From Theocolax elegans (lineage: Eukaryota > Arthropoda > Insecta > Hymenoptera > Cerocephalidae), in NCBI GenBank assembly GCA_026168455.1, contig CM047425.1, forward strand, positions 3,322,001-3,386,000: DNA of 64,000 bases, given 5' to 3'. Positions 1 through 11,836 of this stretch are shown one piece after another (positions within the stretch are counted from its first letter, which is position 1; every line of letters starts with the position of its first letter). Under the pieces are notes generated by a model, which saw only the letters and a list, made by a program, of their open reading frames with translations, did no database searches and was not told the origin of the DNA. The position numbers and the translations under genes are program-made.

Positions 1-2460
1 TATAGTTTTAATAAACATGATTATTCTTTTTTTTAAATGTATAATTTTTTTTAAACCACAAATTTATTTGTGTATATGTATAGACACGCGCTCTGGAAGA
101 GATCGGTTCAAATTTAATTTTTTAAAAAACCTTTTATAATTTATAAACTTTTAAAACACAAAAACAAGTATCAATATTATTAACTTTGCGACTATATTAT
201 ATCATTTGATATATTTTAAAAATCATTGAATTATTAAAAAATAAGGAGTATTATTATAAATAAAATTATTTAAAATACCATTACAGATATTACTGAATTA
301 TACATTATGTATAATATTGAATACTGAATATAAATTACTGAATGAAAATACTGAGAATTATACATTATGATAACTTCTAACCATATATTTAAAAATTAAG
401 TAAATTCACGATTAATAAATTTGAACGATCACAAATTATAAATAAAAAATAAAAAAATTAATATTATGTAACCATGTTTAAAAATTGACAAACGTTAAAT
501 AAAATCCCGATTAAAAAAATTAGATCGTTTAAAAATTATAACGTTAAAATAAACTCCAAACACATTTGCATCGTATAAGTTAATAAAATTCGATCGTATA
601 CTTCAAAAAGTGATAAATATAATTGAAGTTTAATTTACGATTTATCAGCGTAACGACTAATTGTTAAGTGATGTTTCGTCTCTCTGTTCCTCTTAATAAC
701 CGATGTTTCTCAATCTAATCAACGAAACAGTTATGCAATTGAATAATCGCGTTCAACTCAATCCGAGATAGCTCGATCAATTTATACCAATCGAATAATT
801 AGCGTTTACATGAATATTATTGCCTCTTTTTTCACGATAAAACCAATTTACACGTATATTTTCTCTATCTTGAAAATATTTTCATTACACACGCGCGCGT
901 ATGTGTGTTAATCGTATACACGTATGTATATATGTGTAAAAATACAACATATACCGGTATATATACCGCGTATGATAAATAATAGTTGAAGTATGTATAT
1001 ATGAGCTTTTTGAATTCTTGATCGACCGACTGTCAAATAAATCATACAGTTTAATCGTTAAGATTAATAACGTGGCCATTAATTTAGTGTAGACGTATAG
1101 CTCAATTAAGGAACGATGTTCCTTTGTCTTTGTTTCGATTTGAAAGTGAAAGCTTTATTAATATACGTATGTACAATTAAATATTGATGAATACACAATT
1201 ATATTTATTTCATTTATATATCATCATATTTGCGTGTTAAGTTCGTTATTTATTGATAGGAGGCACGATTAATTTTCTTTTATATTATACGTGACTTTGT
1301 AATGTTAATTAATGTAATTACAATTTTTAATGTAAATTTAGATTTATTCGATATTTTGATTGATGTAGATCACTGATTTATTTATTTATTTTTTTTTACG
1401 CGGGTTTAATTGTAATTATTATTCTTCGTTGAAACAAATTGAGGTTAGGTTTGCGATAGTTTAGTGTAGAAAGTGGTTTTATTACTTTTTCTTAGTTTGA
1501 GTGAAAGGTATTTTAAAGATTTATCTCCTAATGTTTTGATTTCGTTTAAAATAATGTTTCGAAAGCTTTCTCCTTAATAGAACTCGGGTAAGACAAATGG
1601 CTTGTCGCTGCTCGTTCGTCGATATATTTTAACTAGTTCGTGTATATGTATGACGTCTCCTTTTTTTCAATAGCGATAGTCTACGTTATTAAATTTGTCG
1701 TGCAATATATATATATATATATGATTAGATATGTAAAAGTGATGTGAATTTGTGTGTACATAATGTTCATGAAAATTTGAGAATCATCTTTATAATTTTT
1801 AGAATTTTTTTTTCAGTATACATTTTTTAGGATAATATATACGTTTAGGAAAAAAAATTTTCTGCGATGTAGAAATTAAGATGCGGAAGGAACGTGGTAG
1901 TTAATTTTATTTATTTATAGATAAAAAAGGAAAGATCTTTAATCGATAGGTTTTATTTACATTTATGGTTAATAATTAGTGTAAATGATAGTGTGTTTTA
2001 CATTGTTAATAAAAAAAAATTAATTCCTTATCCTTGAAAAGTAGCTCCGTTAGCTTCTTGTTTTTTTCGTTAATTTGTCCAGATATACCCTTGCATCGAC
2101 TTTTCATAAAGAACAACTTTTATTTTAATTTGATAATTGTAAGATCAAAAGATAGATTCCTATTTATCTTGTCTAACGAAATGAAAAAAAAATAAACGTT
2201 CTAACAGCATATTGTTTACAAAGAATAAAGATTTTAAAAGTTACATTTATAATATTAAGTAGAATCTCACATGGACTGTTTAAGAACAAATGATCCATTC
2301 AACGAATAACGTTTTTTCGGTGATTTTCATTTAAAAACTTTTATACACATAAAAAAAACACTTACTAAAAAAACATCACTTTCTTAACCAGTCGATCACT
2401 CCCCAGAATTAAATCGTTTACTCCCAACGAAATGAAAAATAAAATAAAAAGAATCGTGAC
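1..2460. other. AT-rich non-coding stretch, no gene seen
   Basis: No ORF longer than 64 codons with protein-like composition and no recognisable repeat. It contains short A/T homopolymers, a (TA)n run near 1706-1722 and a Pumilio-like TGTACATA near 1755. The 64-codon minus-strand ORF at 885-1079 is a translation of CA/TA-rich simple sequence. Confidence 0.6.
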
Positions 2461-2466
2461 TTTTGT

Positions 2467-2760
2467 ATGTTTCAGGTTAACCAGAGAGAAAGAAATAGGT
2501 ATATAACGTCAACCGAAGGTAAACAGGGTCGAAGAGCGTTCATCCACCCGAGAAGATGCGAGATTTACAATGTGGATTGGTGGGAAATAAGGAACGAAAA
2601 TGGCCCTCGGACAGTACTCGGACGCATAAATCGTATCTTGGCGGTCCTTCCTCGGTTCTTCGGTTGCGAGTGCGGAACCTCACGGAGCCAGGATTAAAGG
2701 GGGAGAAAAGGATTAGGAATCAGTGCTCCTCACTGATATATCTATTACCCTAAACCCGAC
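2467..2760 (+). other. Possible 3'-terminal exon of an upstream plus-strand gene
   Basis: A good splice acceptor (TTTGTATGTTTCAG ending at 2475) precedes a stretch much richer in G+C than its surroundings. From the acceptor one frame stays open for about 73 codons to a stop at 2695-2697. The peptide includes the residues RRAFIHPRRCEIYNVDWW, which I do not recognise as any family. It could be the last coding exon of a gene whose body lies left of the window, a non-coding exon, or simply a GC-rich conserved island. Only composition and the acceptor support it. Confidence 0.25.
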
Positions 2761-2793
2761 GCAACAAAATCTCAAAGATTCGTTTTTTCATTA

Positions 2794-2820
<27 letters not shown>
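2794..2820. repeat. (CT)n microsatellite
   Basis: A near-perfect CT run of about 27 bp; further imperfect CT/ATCT tracts follow to 2920. Confidence 0.95.
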
Positions 2821-2828
<8 letters not shown>

Positions 2829-5800
2829 ATCTCTATCTCATGAATCGCTAAACTTTACCAGTGAAACTTTCAAATGTGTGTTTCATTATCTCTCCGTCTC
2901 TCTCTCTATCTATCTCTACTCTAATTTTATTTCTCGTTCATTATTTATTCTCGATATATTCCCGAGGGGGAAAAACGACGACTATATAGGGCAATGTGCA
3001 AACGAAGGAAACGGCACCTCGTTCCTTTTTCTTTTTTCTTTTGCAAGCGAAGAAAAAAATAACACTAAAGGAACAGGGAAAACGTCACTTATAACATTGT
3101 TATGTTACTTTGATTTGTATTGTATAATTTTATTCGTTTTTATCCTGAGAACCGACGGTGCGATATCGCGACGGTATCTATATATCCTATATATATATTT
3201 TTTTTGTGTAAATATGTCACATACAAGAAGATTTAAAGTAAAATAAAATAAAACCTGAGAGAGTTGATATATATGTATATGGAATATATTATGTGAATGG
3301 CTGGGCGAATTAATGTACGATTAATCGAGCGCGCGTCTCCCGTCACCCCCCAAAAACCCCCCTTCGACCCTCCCACTTTCTTTTTTGTTTTTCTTTGTTT
3401 AGAATTGAAGATAATATTGTAATTAATATTAGTAGCGCTTAGCGATGTATCACGTATACCATTAAGGGAATTAATAATATAATTATAATCGGATTGTATT
3501 ACCCTTATCTTTTTTACTTTTCGTTAATATATATATATGCGCGTCGAAGTTTTTATTTTTTTTTTATAGCAAGTTTCCCTTCATAACGAATTAGGTACGA
3601 ACGTTTTTTTTTTCGTGTATAGTGCGTTGTACTGACAGTGCTTTAAAAATGAATTATAAAATCAGTCAGTTACTAATTTTCCTGTAAATGGCGTTTTTTA
3701 ATAGCGTTATATATATGTATTATTGATAATTACGAATTGTAAACTCTTGTATATGCAAGTTGATAATCGGATTTAATTTTCGTGTGCCGATTTTTAAAAG
3801 TCAATCCGATCGATTTATCCAGATGAGTTGAAAGGTGCTGATGTACGGTTATGAAAGGATCGTGCTGGCTTCCACTGGCAAACATATAATGCTCTATTCT
3901 TTATGATTTTTCTCTTTGTTCATTTTTTATATAATGGATGATTAACTGACGAACGAATTATTTTTAAATAATCGATATTATTCAACATTTTCGATTCGAC
4001 GAATTTTCGTAGATGTCTTAAATAATCGTATGTATATAAAATAACATATCGATTTTCTATCTTCAATGTTTCGATAGAGAAGTTTCTTTAAATTTATTTT
4101 GAGTAAACTTGGATTATGATTTTCAATATTTAATTTTCAACATTTATTTGATTAGCATTACGTTCGAGTGAAATATTACTGTTCCCAGAGACAAATCTGA
4201 GTGAATCGAAATTAAGTAAATTATGTAGTGAATCAGATTAATTGAAAAGAGTGAAATTAGGACTTTGAAACATAACTCAATTTTATCCCTCTAAAAAAAG
4301 TTTCACTTATAAACAGTAATAAATCATTTTTGTTCCAAATTTCAAGTAATTTTCTATCGTATTTAGTGTCCATAGATCGTAAATAAATTGCGTCACAATA
4401 ATTTCATACACAACATCCAATATTCATTACTATTTTCTTCTTAAAAAATATGATCAAAATCATTTTTCCCGCGGAAATGTCGAATTATCACACGCATATA
4501 TATATCGATTATCTATAACGTTAATTAATCATTCAATTTTACCGATCGAAACTATAAATCGTCATGATACCAATTAGAACTCAGTTAATCAATCAAACCG
4601 CAAGTAATAAATTAATTCACAATTTACTACAATACGAACGTGAATAATCGTCGAGAAAACTACAAAACGTTTAATTACTGCCAACGAAACGAAGAGAAAT
4701 CATAAGAATAAATAAATAAGAAAAAAAAAAGTAATAACGATGTACAGCGTCAGAATTACACAATATATTACGCAAAATATACAGGTATTTAAACCCACGT
4801 ATATATTATAATCGCAAGAAAACTACATGTGTTGTACCGCAATCTCGCAATATATAGGAAATAATAAAGATGAACATAGCCGTTGCACATACCGAAAAAA
4901 AATAAGTAAATAAATAAAAAAAAAATATAAGTAAATAAATAAATAAATAAATAAAATAAAGTCATACAATATTGATACGCGCATTTTATTAAAATAAACT
5001 CCAAGTGTAGTCGTTTACGCGTTTATTATTATATAAAACAGTGTCGTTTTTTGGATAGGGAAATAACGGTGCAATAATCTTTACGTAGGAGGCAACGATA
5101 TCAATTTTGTCATTAGAAGCCAGTGCTCGTCGCGTGTAAGAAATTTAATTACTATTTTCTCTATTTTTTTTTATCTTCGTTCATTCAAGGTGCTATAAAT
5201 ATATACGTAAACGTAATTAGAAACGAATTCGATGTGTCCCTTTTCTTTTTTATATTATTATCCGATCTACATATGTATCCTTAAGAAATATTGATCATAC
5301 GACGAACATATCACGATACGAAATTTGATTCGCAAAAGAAAGAAGAAAGACATCGAAATTCTTTTCTATCGAGGAAGCTATATATAATATACATAGATAA
5401 TTTTTTAAACGTGTTCCTTAAGCGATTAACGAAATTTTGTGCGCAAATCGATTTTAGAATATCGAACGATACATATATATGAATCATCTGGGTTAAAAAA
5501 ATATTGTAAAATTTTCCGGAATCCACGATAATCAATTCGTTTAAAATCGCGCATTGGCGAGCTCCCGAAGTTATTCTAAAATCGAATTGTATAATACGAA
5601 CGCCAGTCAAAAAAAAAAGGAAAAGAAAAGCGAATGTCCAAACCGCGGCGAAGGGGGGGGGAGGGAAGGGGCGACGATGTACATTTTTTGTAAAGATACA
5701 TTTATTTATATCTGTGATAACGTGATAGAAGAAAAAAAAAGAAACGAAGAAAATTTCGCAGAAAACGGTGCAAAATAAACGAGAACTATATGTATACGGG

Positions 5801-5949
5801 AGGCAAATTATGTTACACAATCCCACAACGATAAACGGGAGACGCGCGCGTATGTGTGGATCGATAATTTTTTCCCCCCTTTTTTTTAATTACAATAAAA
5901 TCGATCGGCAAGAATACAAAAACCGTAACGTTTAAACAAAATCTTAAAT

Positions 5950-5951
<2 letters not shown>

Positions 5952-5982
<31 letters not shown>
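5952..5982. repeat. (TA)n microsatellite
   Basis: Uninterrupted TA dinucleotides of about 31 bp. Confidence 0.95.
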
Positions 5983-5986
<4 letters not shown>

Positions 5987-6420
5987 AGGCGTACAATAAT
6001 AGACAAACGTTTCCTTATTTTTTTTTTCCTTTTTTTTCTCTCTCTCTCTCTTGTAAATAATACCCGATTTTTTTTTCCTTCGCCCGATACTACGGGCGTG
6101 TGTATACGTACGATTCGTATATATGCGACGACGACGACGACGATGGAATGAAAAAAAAAATGCAGATGTTTGTTGTGAATATTGCGTAACGCAAGTACAC
6201 TTTAGAAATATTTCGTAATAGTCGGAGATGATTAAATTTGATTGTCACGGAGGGCGAGTTTCATTCGGTTGTTCGTACGTTTTCGGAAGAGGGAAGGAAA
6301 ATAAGATAAATAAAGGAAAACGTAAGAACGAGAACCCCTTGTAAATTACAAAATGGACAAAAATTATAAAATGAAATGATAAAAGTGTGTACATAGCTAT
6401 GAATGTGAATATAGATTAAA

Positions 6421-9289
6421 TATATCTCTATTAATTATTATTATTATTACGAATATTCGATATAATAACATATTATATATATATATATTATTATTATTAT
6501 ATTATTGTCTACTTCAATTATGAATTCATATTATATTAAAAAAGAAGACTATTACGTTGTACGAATTTATTTTGTTTGTTATTCGATATACCCTCGTATC
6601 CCCTCTATTTATCAACATTTTAGAGTTATCAATAAAAAAAATTAATTCTTTTTTAAAAAGCAATGGCTTGTTATCAGATACTTCGAACCTCGAAATATTA
6701 AAAATGGCCAAATTACGTATATTCTGTTTTTCTGAGAAGAAATATCAGTGTTTATTGATCACTTACTGATTAGAAATCGAAGTATTTATCAAAACTGGTT
6801 TTTGGTCAAAAGGTCAGGTTAGTTTATAATTAATCTTGATAGAAATTGTGGCAGATTTGATGAAATTTAGTGAAAACGTCAGTGCATAAATAAAAATAGT
6901 TTTATTTACTTTAAATTATTGAATATTAAAGTTTAATAATAACGTGTTTTTGACAACTATTTTCGTAATAATTATAACCTTGTTACTGATAAAAAAATTT
7001 TTTTAATTAGTAACAAATATTTTTTTTGAAAATGATTTAAACAATCATTAGGTAAAAATAAGGTCATCAGATTAGATTATGTTTAACTAGTATTAGATGA
7101 AATTCAGCAAAAATTAATTTTTTGTATCTTGAATAAAGGAGTTAATTTATTTGTTTGAAAGAGAATGGTTTCAATGTGAAAAAATTTTGTAAAGCTTATA
7201 TCAAGTTTTTATAAAATCATTTTGTAAAACTGTTTATAGATTTGGCTCTAGGAACATTTTAAAGATGTATAAAATTTTTATAAAAAAAATTGGCTTTTAT
7301 AAAAGAAATAATTATATGGATTCTTTTAGTAAAATAGGAATTTACAGACATAAACTCGAGTCACTTTAAGCTCAGTACAAATTGGAACATTTTAAAATAG
7401 TAAAAGATAAATAATAAAGTAATAAAAGAAACATTTTAATTACACATCTTAAAGTTATCCAACTGTTTCAATATGTAAAACTATCCACACTTTACTTAAA
7501 AAAGGTAGTCTTCAATTATAAAAAAAAACACAAGATACTGTAAAAACAACTGTATATATTCAACTTTGTCAAATTTGATGTATAATAATCTCAATCAGAA
7601 ATTAAAAATGCTTAAATAAAAAAAAATATTAAAGTTTGCATTGATATTATTATAATGCACAACTTTAACAATTTTGGACTTGCATCAGCAATACCGAGTC
7701 ATTCGTATCGATATTCATATTATCATAGATATAATCTCAAAAATGTTTAATGTCCAATAGCTCATTACGTATATAAATATCTTTTTTAACGCAAAATAAT
7801 CAAATACATATGAAAAGTCATAATCTATAATAATTTGTATTGCACTAAATTTGGGAAATGTGTTTCAGGTAAGTTTACAACTGCAAGGGATGATGTGTCG
7901 TTTTATAAAAACTTACCTTAACTGTTTTTATATCCAATCTAACCTCCTCTTTTTTTATTTAGGTACATATATACTATCCTAACTATCAATTTATAAGATC
8001 ATTAGCTTTCCATAAAGTAAAAAAATATTTTTTTAAAAGCAGAAATTTTATTTTTCTAATTTTTTAATGGTATTTTATTTTTGTAAAGTAAACCTATATC
8101 GTTGTTATAAAGGGAATAAAAATTGAATAGAATAATTGATATTAATTGCTACAAAATCTTTAGATATTTCGTATTCTGATTGAAACTGTTGATAATAGTC
8201 AGAAAATGATTATTGAGAGGAAATGGTTAAAAAATTGTTTGGTATATTTAACAAAATTGATTAAAAAATTGTTATGACGAAGTAGAAATATATCGCAATT
8301 TGTACTTTTCAAAAGTATCAATATTAAAGATTTTCTAGTAATTAATGTCAATAGTAATAAACCATTTATAATTGTTCCATTATTTTAACACCAATCCACC
8401 AATAATATTATATCAAATCACCATCGCGTAAAAGTAAAATATAAAAATAAAATGAAAATTAAAGAAAATAAAGTTTTAAAAAATAATGAAACTGTCACCC
8501 TCCTATATAATTGAAAGTACAAGGATCAATCAATCTATCAATACTCACCAAGGGAATATCACGATATATATAGAGTTCGATATTAAACCGCAACGAATTT
8601 AGGAATCGTGTCACGTACGATATAAACATCGAAAACACATCAAGCTCGTCGACCACCCTATATATATAAAGAATCGAAAGTTTTGAATACAAGTCGGATC
8701 GAACAATGGTGAAGTTCACTCGCACCTTTGGCGCACGACGTATATGACCCGTTGCGTTTGCGGAGAGCAATAAAGAAAAAAAAACGAACAATGGAAGCTC
8801 ACACCCTTCTTTGTCTATATCCGCTTGGGGTTCGTTTCTATACGTAAGAGCAAATTTCGATTCCACGGAGCGTCTCTCGATCGCTCGTTATCGAATGTCG
8901 TATTACGCTCTCGATATTATAAGGATCATCGTTTTTCTTTTTCCTCTTCTTTTGCACCCTCGAATGGTAATGGCTGATTATGAATAGGAAATTCGACTTT
9001 TTTTTTCTTCCACAAATATATACATGCGGTTCGGACGGAATATATATCCATCATATATCAATCATATAACGTAAAATGTACATCTACACGGAAAATTAAT
9101 ATTTTATTTACTATTTTAATATATTTTTACTTTAATTAAATGTTTTTCGTTTTTCGATATATTTAATCGAATTCACTAAAAAAATTTTTTTTCATACAAA
9201 AGCGCATACAATTAATTTCTCTTCAATTTTTAATATAATTACTGGATATAAAGAAAAAAAAACTTTTTTATTTTACGGTCCATACGAAT
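6421..9289. other. AT-rich non-coding stretch
   Basis: No protein-like ORF. A small GC-richer patch lies at 8490-8900, containing a 123-codon minus-strand ORF with no recognisable domain. Juxtaposed acceptor/donor-like motifs occur at 7863-7875 (CAG followed by GTAAGT) and 7950-7968 (pyrimidine-rich tract, TTTAG, then GTACAT); see findings. Confidence 0.5.
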
Positions 9290-9450
9290 ATAGAGTTACA
9301 CATGTATGAAGCTACGTCGCATGTAGGAGGCGATCCTCAAGGGGGAATTCCAAACGGTTTACATCCCGGGCATTAAAATCAATTGCGACGCCTTTATGGA
9401 TTAGACGCGCGTCTAGCCGAGTGACGCGATAAACCAAAACCCCGTATATA
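9290..9450. promoter_or_regulatory. GC-rich island, candidate conserved regulatory element
   Basis: About 160 bp of mixed-composition sequence in AT-rich surroundings, with no ORF and no repeat structure. It holds CCTTTATGGATTA, which combines a caudal/Abd-B-type TTTATGG core with a Bicoid/Otx-type GGATTA core, followed by GACGCGCGTC. Motif matches this short are weak; the regulatory role is an inference from composition. Confidence 0.3.
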
Positions 9451-9748
9451 TGTACATCCGTGGTTAAATTCCTCTCCATTTTTTTTCTTACTTGTAAAAT
9501 ATATATATATAAAAAAATCGTTTTTTGACTGTCCTGATTATTGTGTCTCCTTATACATACCTACTTTTTTTCTCTTTATTACAGTTAAAAAATTTATTAC
9601 CCCGTAAACGTATAATACAGATAGGAGACGTTTCTTTTGAGGAGGTGATTCGAATGTATAATAACGAGGTATTAAAATGTATTTTTGGTTTACGAGATTT
9701 CAGAGGAGCGACACGTGGGATTTTTTTCTTTTTTTTTTTTTACTTCAG

Positions 9749-9772
9749 ATCTTCCGGCTGATTGGTTTGACG
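9749..9772 (+). other. Candidate 24-nt microexon
   Basis: A run of more than 20 pyrimidines ending TACTTCAG (9741-9748) is followed by 24 nt and then GTAAAT. The length is a multiple of three. Read in phase 2 it gives LPADWFD; in phase 0 IFRLIGLT; the third phase has a stop. No flanking coding exons were identified, so this may be chance. Another acceptor-like sequence (TTTTTTTCTCTTTATTACAG) lies at about 9566-9585. Confidence 0.2.
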
Positions 9773-10380
9773 GTAAATTCTATTGACGTCGCAAAGTGCC
9801 TCGTAAAATGGGAGAATTTAATTTTAAACCTTCAATTATATGTGTATATATACTGAATTTTATTCGTTTTGTATACGCTAGGTAAACATAGATGGACATT
9901 TCCTTCTTTATTTTTCTTTTTTATACGTGATGGTTTATGGGTTTCGAATGAACTGTTACACGAGTATTATTTGAGTATCGAGTTGAAATTCTATTATTTA
10001 CTTTTTATTAGTGACAGGGTACTTAATATTTCATTTTCTTTCGAGTTTATATATAATGATTTTAATAGTACTTCGGGTATAATGGGATGGTTATTATGGT
10101 GTGTTACGGAAGATTTTTTATTGAAAACGAATTGATGTGATTTACATGACTGGGATAAAAATTAGAACGAATGATTTGTTATGTAAATAATTAACAATTA
10201 TATGTGCGAATAGTAATTTTTTTTACTTTATTTATAAAAATTGTATAAATGTATTAACTTTTAACCAGAGTTGTTAAGCTACTTTATTTCTAATATATAA
10301 CATTATCCGAACAATTGTGATGTACTTAAGAAAATGTACTACGACAATTTGCATTCATATCGAAACAAAATAATAAAAAA

Positions 10381-11511
10381 TATTTAACTAAAATGTATTA
10401 AGTTATCGCTGAAAATGAAAAACAAATCTTGATCAAAGTTCAATAATTTTTGAAATTTTTCTAATTATTTTCTTTTCCATCAAACTGAATTAAAAACGTT
10501 TTTTATTGTTATTATAGCGATACATTTTCAACATCTTCGAAGATATATCCTGTAATGAGCATATCTTATTAATAGAATCAACGTATGGAGTTAAAATTAA
10601 TTAAAAAAAGGTATGTTGTACATTAGTTAAGAATATCTAAATAATAATTAGCAATAATACAATTGGTTTAAAAAATAACGGAATTTTTATTAGTACAATG
10701 CTTAATATATTATATATATGATAAAAAAACAATAAAATGTATAGAATTTTAAAAAAATATTTAACTAAAATGTATTAAGTTATCGCTGAAAATGAAAAAC
10801 AAATCTTGATCAAAGTTCAATAATTTTTGAAATTTTTCTAATTATTTTCTTTTCCATCAAACTGAATTAAAAACGTTTTTTATTGTTATTATAGCGATAC
10901 ATTTTCAACATCTTCGAAGATATATCCTGTAATGAGCATATCTTATTAATAGAATCAACGTATGGAGTTAAAATTAATTAAAAAAAGGTATGTTGTACAT
11001 TAGTTAAGAATATCTAAATAATAATTAGCAATAATACAATTGGTTTAAAAAATAACGGAATTTTTATTAGTACAATGCTTAATATATTATATATATGATA
11101 AAAAAACAATAAAATGTATAGAATTTTAAAAAAATATTTAACTAAAATGTATTAAGTTATCGCTGAAAATGAAAAACAAATCTTGATCAAAGTTCAATAA
11201 TTTTTGAAATTTTTCTAATTATTTTCTTTTCCATCAAACTGAATTAAAAACGTTTTTTATTGTTATTATAGCGATACATTTTCAACATCTTCGAAGATAT
11301 ATCCTGTAATGAGCATATCTTATTAATAGAATCAACGTATGGAGTTAAAATTAATTAAAAAAAGGTATGTTGTACATTAGTTAAGAATATCTAAATAATA
11401 ATTAGCAATAATACAATTGGTTTAAAAAATAACGGAATTTTTATTAGTACAATGCTTAATATATTATATATATGATAAAAAAACAATAAAATGTATAGAA
11501 TTTTAAAAAAA
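10381..11511. repeat. Perfect tandem array, 3 x 377 bp
   Basis: Three units start at 10381, 10758 and 11135, each TATTTAACTAAAATGTATTA, with an exact 377-bp period. I saw no difference between the copies when reading them side by side. A unit contains no long ORF; it ends in an AT-rich segment (TATATATGAT, then ACAATAAAATGTATAG and an A-run). The array stops where half of a fold-back element begins. Exact identity suggests a very recent amplification or a satellite seed; an assembly artefact is also possible. Confidence 0.95.
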
Positions 11512-11517
11512 TATTTA

Positions 11518-11836
11518 AATACTTTTGTAACTCTATGAATTACCATTCTTTTTTACAAATTTACAAGCCAATTACGAGCTACAAAATATTTTAAAAAGGT
11601 ATCGCTTTAAACTTTTTTTCAGACTTTTAATTAAAAAATTCGATTGCGACGTGATCGTCTCATTTTACAACATCAATGTTAAACTATAGTTTATGAGTCA
11701 TTGACTTTGAGATTAAGAATTCTAGCTCAGTAGGATAAACTTTAATGAAAACCAGCAACCAATATCCCTAGTCTGTGTTTAAAATTTGGAGCATTTTGAA
11801 ATTTTGATCCAACCAGTTGACGTGGAATGGGCCATA
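11518..11836. mobile_element. Half of a fold-back element (family FB-1), truncated
   Basis: This sequence matches the right arm of the complete element at 17270-18106: a block near TTTTTTACAAATTTACAAGCC, GAGCTACAAAATATTTT, AAGGTATCGCTT, GACTTTTAATTAAAAAATTCGATTG, and the terminus GACGTGGAATGGGCC. The left arm is missing. In its place, ending within about 10 bp of the start, is the 377-bp tandem array. Confidence 0.75.

Larger units (their letters stand above)
2761..6420 (+). other. Long 3'UTR-like tract, no coding sequence
   Basis: About 3.6 kb without a convincing ORF, mixing T-runs, (CT)n at 2794-2820, (TA)n at 5952-5982, a GAC repeat near 6125-6143 and Pumilio-like TGTACATA near 6388. Such mixtures are common in the long 3'UTRs of insect neuronal genes, so this may be transcribed continuation of the possible exon at 2467. 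ORFs at 2878-3246, 5311-5826 and 5554-5778 are simple-sequence translations. Confidence 0.25.

Noticed and set aside
10381..11511. CRISPR array
   Set aside because: Contiguous 377-bp units with no spacer structure in a eukaryotic context; a simple tandem array.
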